Shown: one piece after another, positions 44,176 to 54,603 of the stretch
Layout of the letters: the number at the start of each line of letters is the position of its first letter
Position numbering within the stretch: position 1 is the stretch's first letter
Origin: Typha latifolia
Taxonomy: Eukaryota; Streptophyta; Magnoliopsida; Poales; Typhaceae
NCBI GenBank assembly: GCA_019914945.1
Contig: CM034101.1
Coordinates: forward strand, 7,451,188-7,515,187
DNA length: 64,000 bases
Direction of reading: 5' to 3'
The notes under the pieces: generated by a model
The model's input: only the letters and a program-made list of their open reading frames with translations
The model's database searches: none
What the model was told of the DNA's origin: nothing
Program-made: the position numbers and the translations under genes

Positions 44176-45996
44176 GTGGTAAGAGGAATACCTAAGTTGA
44201 AAGAAATGTCAAAAAGAGTGTGCGGTTCGTGTCAAATTGAAAAACAAACTAGGATTTCACACAAGAAGGTAAATGCAACTACCACCGACCGTGTGCTCCA
44301 ATTAGTTCACATGGACTTGATGGGTCCAACAAAAATGAAAAGTCTTGGAGGTAAACGCTATATATTCTTAATGGTCGATGATTACTCTAGATATACCTGG
44401 GTTGCATTTCTATGTGAGAAGTCTGAAACCTTTGAAGTTTTTAAATCACTATGCTTAAAATTGCAGAATGAAAAATCTATTATCCTACTTAGGATTCGTT
44501 CTGATCATGGTAGAGAATTTGAAAATGAAATTTTTTCCATATTTTGCGATTCTCTTGGTATTCAACATGAATTTTCAGCTCCTATAACTCCACAACATAA
44601 CAGGATTGTGGAAAGAAAGAACCAAGTTGTGCAGGAAATGGCTAGGGTTATGCTTCACGCTAAAAAGATTCCTCAAAGGTTTTGGGCAGAGGCGATCAAT
44701 ACAGCGGTACATGTGATAAATCTTGTTTATCTAAGTCCTGGTATAAAAATGACTGCATATGAAATCTGGAAAGGTAAGAAACCTAGTGTTAAATATTTTC
44801 GAGTTTTTTGTAGTAAATGCTATATCTTGCGTGATCAAGAATATTTGACTAAATTTGACACTAGAAGTAACGAAGGCATCTTCTTAGGGTATTCGAATAA
44901 TAGCAGAGCCTACAGACTATTTAATCTTGACGCTTCTACTGTTATGGAATCTGCTAATGTTATGATAGATGAATCTACTACTGATTTAACTGAAGCTACT
45001 CCTATTTCTGTTTCTGCAAATACATATGACGAAGAAATAGGAAAGGAGCTTGAACTAGAAATTGAAAATCAGGACAAGGACAAAGTTGAAATGAACAAAG
45101 ATGACTGCAACGTACTGGAACCATCTGCCAGAGTGAAATCAGATCATCCACTGTCACAAGTGATCGGAGACGTAAATGAACCAATTAAGATAAGACGACA
45201 AATCCAAAGTGAGGTATCATTTACTTGTTATACATGTTCTTTTGAACTTAAAAATGTGAAGGAAGCATTGTTAGACGATTCTTGGGTTAATGCTATGCAT
45301 GAGGAATTAGAGCAATTTTCTAGGAATGATGTTTGGTATTTAGTTCCTAGACCTAAGAATGTGAATGTCATTGGAACAAAATGGATTTACAAGAATAAAT
45401 GTGATGAACATGGCAATATAGTTCGAAATAAAGTTAAACTCATAGTACAGGGATATACTCAGGTTGAGGGTATATATTTTGATGAGACATTTGCTCCTAT
45501 TGCTAGATTAGAATCTATTCGTATACTGCTTGCTATTGCTTATCACTTAAAATTTAAATTGTTTCAAATGGATGTGAAAAGTGCTTTCTTGAATAGTACT
45601 CTGAATGAAGATGTTTATGTAGAACAACCGAAAGGGTTCAAAGATCAAAAATTTCCTTCACACCGCGTTCACAAACGCGTTCGAACGCGGGTACTGCGTT
45701 CACACAGACAGAGAGCCGCGTTCACAAATGCGTTCGAACGCGGGTACTACGTTCACACAGACAGAGAGTCACGTTCACAAATGCGTTCGAATGCGGGTAC
45801 CGCGTTCACACAGACCGAGAGCTGCATTCACAAACGCGTTCGAACGCAACCTGAAGAATTTAAGTTGTTGCATTCGAACGCACTCGGACCCGTTCGAACG
45901 CACCTGAGTTCAAGTCATGCCGTTCGAACGCACCCGGGCCGCGTTCGAACACACCAACGAAGTTTGATAAAATTTGACTTTCGTGAGTACGGATAA
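44176..45996 (+). pseudogene. SB integrase and half reverse transcriptase fused to LTR array, 606-codon open frame
   Basis: The integrase is continuous: VCGSCQIEKQ, HMDLMGPTKMK (Asp), RIRSDHGREFENE (Asp), NRIVERKNQ (Glu), and STNEGIFLGYSNNSRAYRL in the C-terminal part. The catalytic triad is therefore present. Reverse transcriptase begins with GTKWIYKNKCDEHGN and reaches [15 protein letters not shown] and [16 protein letters not shown]. There it runs without a stop into LTR4, giving about 115 residues of HKRVRTRV/RSHRQRAAFTNAFERG-type repeats. Nothing indicates that this fusion is used; it is a by-product of a deletion. The catalytic half of reverse transcriptase is absent. Confidence 0.85.
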
Positions 45997-46498
45997 GACT
46001 TGGATTTGGCTCTATCTTGGAGATCATATATAAGGATTGTGATGCCCTATCTTAAGTGTGGTTGAAGAAGCATTATTGAAGGAGACTTCTTGAGGCTACA
46101 TCGGTTCTTCAACTATCAAGGTTCCACCCATCTACAAAACTTAATCTTTCGTCTTAAGGGCTATCTAGACGAAAGATCAATCTTGAGGGTTACTGAGATT
46201 GGACTTCAATCACGAGAAGCAGTGAATTGTGGGTTCTAGTGAGCAAAACTGAGAAGAACAAAATCGTTTGGATCGACAGGTTGTTTTGTGAGTTAGTCTT
46301 GTAACTGCTACTATTCTAGTGATTGGTTTTGATCTGAGTTTCGATCCGTGGTTTTTTCACATTTGGGTTTTTTCACGTTAAAATATTGGCGTTCATCTCT
46401 GGCTTTCGTTCTTGATATTTTTCAGACTTTTACTTAAGCGAATGAGTGATATCATTGCCTAGTATTTAGATACATACTTGTGTTTAATGGTTTTTTCA
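45655..46498 (+). repeat. SB 3' LTR (LTR4), first part deleted
   Basis: Joins at TTCACACCGCGTTC, lacking about 130 bases of the LTR start compared with LTR3. It ends GGTTTTTTCA and is followed by spacer sequence, not by a primer site. Confidence 0.9.
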
Positions 46499-47222
46499 TA
46501 CTTTGATTTGTACAGTTTGACCACATGCTTAGTCATCGAAAATGTGTTCATAAAAGATCAATGAAAATGACCATAATAAGTCAGTTTGAAAGCCATCTTG
46601 TTTAGAGTTCAGTTTGACTCCATACATTTTTTGCAAATTAAATAAATTTTTTTTGATATATGTGAATATTTTCTAGCACATTGTTTAATATGTGCTAAGA
46701 AAAGGGCTACCTACTCATGTGTGAAAGCCATCATTGCATCTATATGGTTTTATTATAAAAAAAAATTACAGGAAAAATTCATGTTCTATTATGGAGAATA
46801 AGTCAAAAAGTGTAAATTTAAATACTAAGTCGGCTTGACTACTCTGTTGTATCATTGTTTAAATAAGAAAGTTTATTTAAGAAGAATGTTTCATGTTATC
46901 TATGCTCAACTTGCATATACATATTGTTATGATCAATCAAGATTAATTTAATTTTGAGTGATGCATTAGAATTGATTATAATATGCTTTTGGTGATTTGA
47001 TTGATCTGCGTATGACTTATTTCATTTTATTGTCATATTTTATGTCTTGAATCTATTTTGAGTTTCTAGAAGTGCATCTCAAAAAAGATTTTATTTATTT
47101 ATTTTCTTAGATTTTTTACTTTATAAAAAAGGGCATTCGAACGCAGATTTTTGAGTTCGAACGCGGTGACTGGCGCGTTCGAACACGTAGACTGGTGAGT
47201 TCGAACACACTCGAGGGTTCTT
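46499..47222 (+). other. S1 spacer, continued
   Basis: AT-rich, non-coding. From 47141 to 47222 it carries four TTCGAA motifs (for example GGCATTCGAACGC, GAGTTCGAACGCGG, GCGCGTTCGAACACG) spaced 20 to 30 bases. Confidence 0.6.
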
Positions 47223-47685
47223 TATATAGTGCGTTCGAACCCAAGGGTTTTCATCTTCCATCTTCCAAACCCTAGAAACCCTTCATTTTCTCCCTCCCAA
47301 ATCTTCAAGATCTTCATTTTTCTTCATCAAAATTTTAACTTCAAACCCTTTTAGAGGGTAGTTCTCCTCCGGATCTAGCGTCTTTTGGCTAAAACTTTAA
47401 GTTTTTCTTCTTTTTTTGTGAGGTATGATCATCCATCAATTTTCTTATTTTTTATTCAATTGAGTCTCTTGATCTTGATTGATTTCGTGCGTTTTCGAGT
47501 TTTGATCACGTTAAAGTTAATATCTTGATGTTTCTTGTGCGATTGAACGTGATAACTTAGCTTTTTCAAGTGGAAGATGGATTTCAGTTAGGGTCTTCAT
47601 GGTTTCTAGAATTTTTTTGATTTCTTGTTATTTTTTGTATGCTTTGGGCATGTGTTGAATTTTGTGACTTATTTCTTTCTCTAGA
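47223..47685 (+). promoter_or_regulatory. Possible promoter and spliced 5' UTR of the S1 env-like region
   Basis: A TATA-like TATATAG (47223-47229) directly follows the motif cluster. About 30 bases downstream begins a CT-rich leader (CATCTTCCATCTTCC and on) like a plant 5' UTR. A donor-like GAG-GTATGA at 47421-47428 and an acceptor TTTCTTTCTCTAG ending at 47684 would remove an intron of about 260 bases and place the ATG at 47686 next to the splice site. All sites are read by eye; no expression evidence is available. Confidence 0.4.
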
Positions 47686-48682
47686 ATGCCTAAAAAAGCT
47701 GCAGTCACCATCTTCGGCTCCCAAGTTTTCTACATCTACTGCTGCAGGGCGATATAAACATAATTTTGGCACTTGACCTATTATCTGTGAACGACCAGTT
47801 GTCATTTTTTATTTTTGCACCTTAGGGATCGAACAAATATTTACTGAGCAAGGATGATTGTCTATGTGTCGGATGAACGGGACAGCATATGTGGAGGTTG
47901 TCAGGGAATTTTTTAGCAATGCTACTATTTTGGAATGCTATATACGTTCTATAGTCCGTGGGGTTTCAATATATTTGGACTCTGATATCATTCGTGCTGA
48001 ACTCCAACTTCCTGATGGCGAGTTCTAGTATCCATCTTCTGATTCCCTTCCTGATGTTAAAGACTATGCTGATACTGTGTTAATCAAAGTGGAACGTTGG
48101 AAAGGAAACATGATGCCTCATGCGTAACTGACGTCAGTGGCTCGCATGGTACACCTGTTTTGTCTTTACAATGTCACCCCCAAGACTCGATACTCAAGTA
48201 TTAGTCCGGATCATGCCTTCCTCCTTCATGCGATGCTGTCGGGGATTTCTATTAATTTGGCTGTTGTAATATACGATTTCATTTTGACAGCTGCACAGAA
48301 AAAAGCGCCTCGTGAAGGGTTGCCGTTTGGTATTTTTGTTACCAATTTGTACAGTCAAAGTGGGGTGTGAGTGGATGCCTCAGAAGCTTCGCTTATTGCT
48401 AAAAAATCATTGGATCGGATAATACTTAAGCGGAGTCAAGCTCATTATCAGCCGTCTCCTCTCAAGTCGTCCTCCTCTTCCGTCGTTGGACGTCCATCAC
48501 ACCTCGATAGTTCTGACAATGATTCATCTCATCCTGAGGGGGAGTTACCACAGTTCTCTGACCGTTTTGATCAACTTAGCACTCAGGTGCAGGACTTACA
48601 TTCGGCCGCGAATGATTTACGAGCTGAGCAAGCTCGTCAGAGGACCATGCTCGACTCCGTGTTGTCGATTCTTCATCGTTAG
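47686..48682 (+). pseudogene. S1 env-like region (plant retrotransposon 'putative plant transposon protein' type)
   Basis: In frames broken by stops near 47850, 48027, 48126 and 48368, the region reads SPSSAPKFSTSTAAGRYKHN, then NGTAYVEVVREFFSNAT and SIVRGVSIYLDSDIIRAELQLPDGE. VARMVHLFCLYNVTPKT and LPFGIFVTNLYSQSGV follow. This series is the conserved core of the domain found downstream of pol in Sireviruses and some gypsy elements. The last open part (48371-48682) is Ser-rich and ends in a heptad-like coiled coil (LSTQVQDLHSAANDLRAEQARQR). Its function is unknown; an envelope role has been proposed for some Sireviruses but I see no clear signal peptide or membrane anchor here. Confidence 0.75.
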
Positions 48683-49061
48683 TTTCCTCCTAGTTCTTAG
48701 TTTTTAGAATTTGTGTCAAAAAGGGGGAGAGGTTAGATGTTCAGAGTGAGTTAGGAGTTTAGGAGTTTACTAGTGTAGGGGGAGTTTACTAGTTTAAGTT
48801 TACTAGCTAATAACTTTGCTTGAAGAACTTGTGAACTTGTGTTTACTTGAAGATTCTGTGAACTTGTGCTTGCTTGTGAACTTGTGAACTTGTTTGAATT
48901 ATTTTTTCACTTCTAGTTATTTTCACTTGATCTTGGATCGGTATATTTTTATTTGCAGGGATTGATGTACTAAATATTCCAGACTTGTTGAATGCTCATT
49001 TTGAATCCTTGTAATATCTTGTAATCTAGGATTTTTGTCACAAATTGCCAAAGGGAGAGAT
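48683..49061 (+). other. S1 3' untranslated part with polypurine tracts
   Basis: Contains AAAAAGGGGGAGAGG (about 48719-48733), GTAGGGGGAG near 48774-48783 and AAAGGGAGAGAT (49050-49061) adjoining the LTR. Repeated polypurine tracts before the 3' LTR are a known trait of Sireviruses. Confidence 0.7.
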
Positions 49062-50068
49062 TGTTAGCTTTTTAATTGTTGGCAATTGTGTACAAAATAT
49101 TCTAAGTGTATTTTTAGATGTATATGAGCTTTATACAAGTCTCTGGTTTGAAGAATTACAAGATTATTGGAGAAAAGTTTATGAGTTCACATCGCGTTCA
49201 CACCGAGTTCACACTGCGTTCGAACGCTGGCTCATGCGTTCACACAGACCGAGAGCTGCGTTCACAAGCGCGTTCAAACGTGCGTACATGCGTTCACACA
49301 GACCGAGAACTGCGTTTACAAGTGCGTTCGAATGCGAGTACATGCATTCACACAAACCTGAAAAATGCGTTCGAACACAACCTGAAAAATGCGTTCGAAT
49401 GCGAGTACAAGCTGCGTTTACAAATGCGTTCGAACACAACCTGAAAAATTCAAACTGTCACGTTCGAACGCACTTAGACCCGTTCGAACGCACCTGAGAT
49501 CAAGTCAGGCCGCGTTCGAACGCACCAATGAAGTTTGAAATTCTTGGACTTTCGTGAGTTCGGATAAGACGTGGATTTGGCTCTATCTTGGAGATATATA
49601 TAAGTATTGTGATGCCCTAACTCTAGGGTAGTTGAAGAAGCAATTTTGAATGAGACTTCTTGAGGCTACATTGGTTCTTCAACTAATAAAGTTTTACTCT
49701 TCTAAAAAGCTTAATCTTTCATCTTAAGGGCTAGCTAGACGAAAGATCAATCTCGAGGGCTACTGAGGTTGGACATCAATCATGAGAAGTAGTGAATCGT
49801 GGGTTCTAGCGAGCAAGGCTGAGAGGAACAAAGTCGTTTGGATCGACGGGTTGTTTTGTGCGTCAGTCTTATAACTACTACTATCCTAGTGACTAGTTTT
49901 GATTCGAGTTTGGATCCATGGTATTTTCTCGTTTGGGTTTTTCCACGTTAAAATCTTGGCATTCATCTCTGCTTTCGGTTTTAATATTTCTTCAAACTTT
50001 TACTTAAGCGAACAAGTGATATCATTGCTTAGTATTTAGATACATACTTGTGTCTAGGGGTTTTTTCA
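49062..50068 (+). repeat. S1 3' LTR (LTR5)
   Basis: TGTTAGCTTTTTAATT to GGGGTTTTTTCA, with its own variant of the motif array (49190-49530). GCAAG follows directly, matching the left flank of LTR1. Confidence 0.9.
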
Positions 50069-50442
50069 GCAAGGTCTAATCTCCCTCGTCTATCAAGTCC
50101 TCCCCTTCTTTGGGATTTCGACCACTTCTTCTCCTTTGTCTTTATCGCATAAACAACATCAACCATCCATCTTCATCTCTATTACCCTCCATAACCCTAA
50201 CATCCACTCCACCCATCACCACTACCATCATCCACACTAAATCATAATTTAGTCCCTATTTCAATTTGAATCTACAAAGGGCATAAATAAAAAATTGTAG
50301 ATCAGAGAGATATGGATCGATTCCATTTGGTTTCATAATTTTCTAACTACGGGATAATATTTGGTAAATATTTGCCCTCGGTTGCGCAGACTACTTCCTA
50401 CAATAAGTCCAGATCTTGAAGGAAATGTTTCGTAGCCTATCA
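50069..50442 (+). repeat. G1 5' LTR, second part
   Basis: Starts with the duplicated GCAAG and continues GTCTAATCTCCCTCGTC, a sequence present in the other G-family LTRs (reverse-complemented at 54820-54860 and elsewhere). It ends GTAGCCTATCA before the primer site. Confidence 0.85.
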
Positions 50443-50445
50443 ATT

Positions 50446-50457
50446 TGCTATCACAGC
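50446..50457 (+). promoter_or_regulatory. G1 primer-binding site, degenerate
   Basis: TGCTATCACAGC differs at two positions from TGGTATCAGAGC. The gag ATG is at 50482, reading MVETRKMTSTRRLMEST as in G6. Confidence 0.7.
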
Positions 50458-50576
50458 CAGGCGAACCTCAGACCTCCATTAATGGTTGAAACAAGGAAGA
50501 TGACGTCGACAAGAAGACTAATGGAGAGCACACATTGATGCGAACCGGGTTAGATCGAATCACACCAAGGGGAGAT

Positions 50577-51457
50577 TAGACTCAATGAATTGAGTCTAGT
50601 TATCTTATTTGCTTATTTGGTTTAGTTAGAAGGTTAGGATTTTATTTAATTAGCTAAATTCAGCTCTGCACAGTTTCGGTAAAATATTCGCAGAATATTC
50701 TACAGACATCCGAATAATATCAAACTAGCGGGATAAGATCTCTATCTACAACTTTGGTATTCACAACTTCTCCATATTCGGAATCTAACTATTGCAAAAT
50801 GAAGGATTAATCCGTGAAATATAAAGAGCGCTGATTTAGTTAGTTAGCTAGCTTTATCTTGTTGTTTGAATTTTAAATAAATCGGATAATCCACATATGG
50901 ATTTGATCCGCTATGGATTTTTACTCCTATAAATAGGAGTGGACATGTATTGATAATTATATGAAAGTGTATAGAGAGAAATCTGAGTTTAGCCAGTTAT
51001 TATTCTCGTCCTTATCTTTTTTTTATTAGCCGTTAGATTGTCTTTATTTTTATAGGAGTAGATTATAACCATAGATCCCCTTCAAGCATCCAAACCCTAG
51101 CCACTTCCTACCTCCAGCAGCCACCCTACAATATGGCCATCCACCACCACCTTTGGCCGTTCGCCACCCTTCGACGACCGCCACAACATTGGAAATTACC
51201 ATTCTGCTCTCTCTGACCTATCTCCACTATTTTATTTTTATCGTTTCATCCAGATCTCCGATTTAGGTGAAACTAGAGCCATTAGAACCTAACTCACGAG
51301 GCTACCTCCACTTAAATTTTCATAATCATCCAACAGACGGATCGTTCCAGATCTGGTCCATAACATTGAAACTACGTAGAGCTGGATTTAGCTAATTAAA
51401 TAAAATCCTAACCTTCTAACTAAACCAAATAAGAAAATAAGATAACTAGACTCAATC
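50577..51457. mobile_element. TIR-bounded insertion in G1 gag (MULE-like or foldback)
   Basis: About 80 bases at the left end (from GAATTGAGTCTAGTTATC at 50587) reappear, inverted and nearly unchanged, at the right end (51376-51457, ending GATAACTAGACTCAATCC). The interior holds a TATA-like CTATAAATAGG near 50930 and a CCA-rich stretch (51080-51190) that could be captured gene sequence. No transposase and no clear target duplication are visible. A perfect 22-base palindrome (arm TAGACTCAAT) sits at the left junction (50577-50598). Confidence 0.65.
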
Positions 51458-51459
51458 CA

Positions 51460-52090
51460 TTTGCTTTCGATGCGATGAACATTTCACCCCCGGTCATCGG
51501 TGTTCCAAATCGATTAGGAGTGTGATGCTTATTGTCGGTCTCGAGGAGGACGATGAGGTTGTTGGTGATGGAGAGTGTTCAGAGGAGATCCATGATGAGG
51601 CCGTTGAGGAGGGCGCAGAGGAAGGTATTCAAGCTGAAATATTGATGCATGCATATTCGGGTACTTCTGCGCTGAGGACGTTATGGGTAGACAAACTCGT
51701 TAGAAAGAATTGTTTGTATATTCTCATCGATTTCGGGAGTACACACAACTTTCTAGACGAGAGGTTAGTGAGGAGATTAGGCTTGGATGCTGAACCGACG
51801 ACGGAGTTTGACGTTGCTATTAGAGACGGCATGAAGCTTAAGGCGGAGAGCTTGTGTCGCCGGGTCGGTATACGAGTGCAAGGACACGACATTATTGTGG
51901 ACTTGTATCCGTTGGCGCTGTGATTAGCGGACATTGTCCTTAGCACTCAGTGGTTAAAAAGCTTGGGACCCATCACTTTTGATTTCCGGAGCATGTGGAT
52001 GAAATTTAAGTAAGGAAACAAAGATGTGCGGCTTGATGGCGTTCGATCTCCGTCGATTCCTCCGATGCAGCTAATGTTGGGGCTACCATG
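51460..52090 (+). pseudogene. G1 zinc knuckle and protease
   Basis: CFRCDEHFTPGHRC (51463-51506) is the typical zinc finger of this gypsy group. A short acidic linker and then LYILIDFGSTHNFLDERLVRRLG follow, with DFGS in place of the usual DSGS/DTGA protease site. VGIRVQGHDIIVDLYPLAL ends in a stop at 51921, after which DIVLSTQWLKSLGPITFDF completes the domain. The capsid part of gag is missing because of the insertion at 50577 and a deletion. Confidence 0.8.
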
Positions 52091-52620
52091 TGCAAGTGAT
52101 TTGGCCTATCTTCTTTAGTTAGGACTAGGAGGAGACGAGCCTCAAATGAGTCCAGATACTACCATCAAGTTTTTTAATTTATTAGACAAATTTGCTAAAC
52201 TGTTTGAGGAACCAAGAGAGTTGTCACCAAGAAGAACGACGGACAATCGCATAGAGATTGTGCCCGGGGCTGCATCGGCGAATATAAGGCCATATCGGTA
52301 TCCACATGTGCTAATGGAAGTTATCTCCAAGATGGTAGCTAAGATGTTGGAGCAAGGCCTCATTCAACCAAGTCATAGCTCATACTCATCGTCCGTGCTA
52401 TTGGTGTGAAAAAAGGATGGGACATGGCATTTTTGTGTCGACTATCGGGTACTAAACGCTATTGCCATCAAGGACCGGTATCCCATTCCGGTTATAGAGG
52501 AGTTACTAGACGAGCTTGTAGGGGCGACTATATTTAGCAAACTTGACTTGAGGGCCGGGTATCATCAAATTAGAGTTCACCCTGCAAATGTGCACAAGAC
52601 TGCATTTCAGACTCTTTTAG
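52091..52620 (+). pseudogene. G1 reverse transcriptase, N-terminal part
   Basis: PGAASANIRPYRYPHVLMEVISKMVAKMLEQGLIQPSHS is followed by a stop at 52408 where the family reads VRKKDGTW. Then come [26 protein letters not shown] and [16 protein letters not shown] to HKTAFQT. At about 52615 the sequence jumps into the RNase H entry ([13 protein letters not shown]), deleting the catalytic FxDD region. Confidence 0.85.
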
Positions 52621-54110
52621 ATGGATGGATGAAGCCATTACAACTTTTGAAAAACTAAAAATAGCAATGACGACGGTGCTAGTTTTAGCGCTATCAGACT
52701 TCACCAAAGAGTTCATTGTGAAATGTGATGCGTCGGAAATTGGTATAGTAGCTGTATTAATGCAAGGAGGACGTCCCATAGCCTTTCTTAGTAAGGCTTT
52801 ATCACAAAAAATCTCAGCAATTATCGACTTACGAGAGAGATGTTGGCAATTGTACATGCGGTGACAAAGTGGAGGCCTTATTTGACCGGTAGGCGATTCA
52901 TTATCCAAACCGATCAAAAGAGCCTTCCATACTTTATGGGACAGCGTATACACACTCCAGCTAGTAGAGATGGGTCATAAAATTGCTAGGGTATGATTAT
53001 GAAATTCAATACAAGAAAGGAACGAAAAATAGAGCAGCGGATGCATTATCATGCCAACCCAATACCGCCGAGCTTGCAGCCTATAGTTCTCCCACTTTTC
53101 CTTTTCTTGATGAGCTGAGGTATGCATGTACATCTGATCCAGATGTTTCGAGATTGTTATAGGAGGTGATGGATGATCCGGAGCGCCTTCTAGAGTTGGA
53201 GAACCGAGGCGGTTTGTTGCTGGACCGCGAATGCATTCGGGTGCCCGCAAATGATGGATTGCGGCAAAAATTATTGGAGCACTTCTACCAAACTCCAGAG
53301 GCTAGTCATGAGGGTGTCTGGAGGACTTATACAAGGATATCTGAGAGTTGCACATGGCCAGGATTGAGGCGGGATGTAAGGAGTTTTGTCCGTACTTGCG
53401 AAGTCTATCAAAGGGCTAAGGCAACCACATTGAAACTGGCCAAATTACTACAGCCTTTACCTATACCGGACCATGTTTGGAGAATATTTTTATGGATTTT
53501 ATAGAGGGTATTCCGCTAGTACGTGGTTCTTCTATTATTTTTGTGGTGGTTGACAGATTGAGCAAGTATGCGCACTTTTTGGCATTGTCACATCTATTTT
53601 TAGCCAAGTCAGTGGCTAAAATTTTTGTCAGAGATGTTGCTCGATTACCATGGCATGCCATGGACTATTATCTTGGATCATTATCGTGTATTTATGAGTG
53701 ACTTTTGGATGTAGTTTTTCAAATTGTAGGGGACTCGATTGAACTTCAGTTCGGCCTACCATCCACAGACGGACGGCCAAACCGAGGTGGTTAATCGAGG
53801 CATTGAATAGTACTTGAGGTGCTTTGTTGGAGAGATGCTGAGACAATGGTTGGAGTTTTTATCATGGGCGGAGTGGTCTTACAACACCGTCTACCATAGT
53901 AGTATAGGCATGACTCCATTTGAGGTGGTGTATAGACGCACGACTCCGACATTATACGCTAATAATCCGGTGGCATCTGCAGATCGGACGGAGGTGGATT
54001 TAGCATTGATGGATAGAGACGCCACATTAAGGAGGTTGTGTGCCCATCTTAAACTTGCTCATAACCGCATGAAGCAAGTTTATGATCACAGCCATAGGGA
54101 GCAGTAGTTC
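52621..54110 (+). pseudogene. G1 RNase H and integrase
   Basis: RNase H: FTKEFIVKCDASEIGIVAVLMQGGRPIAFLSKAL (52690-52800), then frameshifted RRFIIQTDQKSLPYFMGQ. Integrase: the zinc-binding part LLEHFYQTPEASHEGVWRTY with CEVYQRAKA (one Cys changed), the core with DFIEGIPLVRGSSIIFVVVDRLSKYAHF and, in another frame, STAYHPQTDGQTEVVNRG around 53755-53800. YNTVYHSSIGMTPFEVVYRR follows. Stops and shifts at 52861, 53160, 53503 and 53700 make it inactive. Confidence 0.85.
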
Positions 54111-54530
54111 AACATTGGCAGTTGGGTGTTTGTGAAGCTGCAACTGTATCAATAGGTGACCTTGTGTCCGATACGAAACCAGAAGTTAGCACATCACTAG
54201 TTCGGTCCATTTTGGGTGTTAAAGCGTATTGGTCCGGCTGCATATCGTTTGGAGGTGCCGGAGGGGTTGGGAGTGCATCATGTTTTCTATGTTTCATTGC
54301 TGAGGGAGCGGATTAGATATCATGAGGTCATTGGATCAGTTCTACCGGAGCCATTGGAAGGGACAAAGTTTATAAAGCTAATTTGTGTACTTGCTAGGCG
54401 CCGACGACGACATGGTACCAGATTAGAGATGGAGATTCTAGTTGAGTGGCTTGGCAAGCCATTCGATGAGGCGACATGGGAGTTGGAGACTAATATTTTG
54501 GAGCATTTTCCCGACTTTTCACCTTGAGGA
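54111..54530 (+). pseudogene. G1 integrase tail and chromodomain
   Basis: LKRIGPAAYRLEVPEGLGVHHVFYVSLL is the GPF/Y-like C-terminal part of integrase. It is followed by VLARRRRRHGTRLEMEILVEWLGKPFDEATWELETNILEHFPDF, a chromodomain with the aromatic residues W and W at the expected places. Chromodomains at this position direct integration to heterochromatin in chromoviruses. The frame is open from 54216 to its natural stop at 54527. Confidence 0.9.
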
Positions 54531-54603
54531 GAAGGTGGGGGAAGCGTGGTGGGTTGATACACTTAGTTAGAGTCTTTTCTTATTGCATTAGTTATTTTGT
54601 GAA
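54531..54603 (+). repeat. G1 polypurine tract and first 49 bases of its 3' LTR
   Basis: GGTGGGGGAAGCGTGGTGGG is followed at 54555 by TGATACACTTAGTTAGAGTC as in the 5' LTR. At about 54604 the sequence turns into the reverse complement of an LTR end of the same family. Confidence 0.8.

Larger units (their letters stand above)
40965..46498 (+). mobile_element. SB: Sirevirus nested in the S1 spacer
   Basis: LTR3 (40965-41886) and a shortened LTR4 (45655-46498) bound the element. The flanks GACTT (40960-40964) and TACTT (46499-46503) agree at four of five bases and are the likely target duplication. Internal order is primer site, gag, zinc knuckles, protease, integrase, half of reverse transcriptase. 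There a deletion joins reverse transcriptase to the array inside LTR4, removing the rest of pol, any env-like region and the first part of the LTR. Confidence 0.9.
24332..50068 (+). mobile_element. S1: Ty1/copia Sirevirus with env-like region, carrying three nested elements
   Basis: LTR1 (24332-25310) and LTR5 (49062-50068) are flanked by the perfect target duplication GCAAG (24327-24331, 50069-50073), so they are the two ends of one insertion into the G1 LTR. S1's own sequence is 24332-26291, 39832-40964 and 46499-50068. It was interrupted by S2 (from 26292), a Tekay-like element (to 39831) and SB (40965-46498). S1 has itself lost most of gag, protease and integrase. The long LTR, coiled-coil gag and env-like region downstream of pol are typical of Sireviruses. 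Confidence 0.9.
23651..54603 (+). mobile_element. G1: Ty3/gypsy chromovirus, host of the nested Sirevirus S1
   Basis: The 5' LTR starts TGATATACTTAG at 23651, is split by S1 (24332-50068) and ends at 50442. Primer site, gag start, protease, reverse transcriptase, RNase H, integrase and chromodomain follow in gypsy order to 54530, then a polypurine tract and only the first 49 bases of the 3' LTR (54555-54603). There the sequence switches to the minus strand of a related copy. The gag-to-zinc-knuckle part is replaced by a TIR-bounded insertion, and part of reverse transcriptase is deleted. The chromodomain places it among chromoviruses. Confidence 0.85.
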
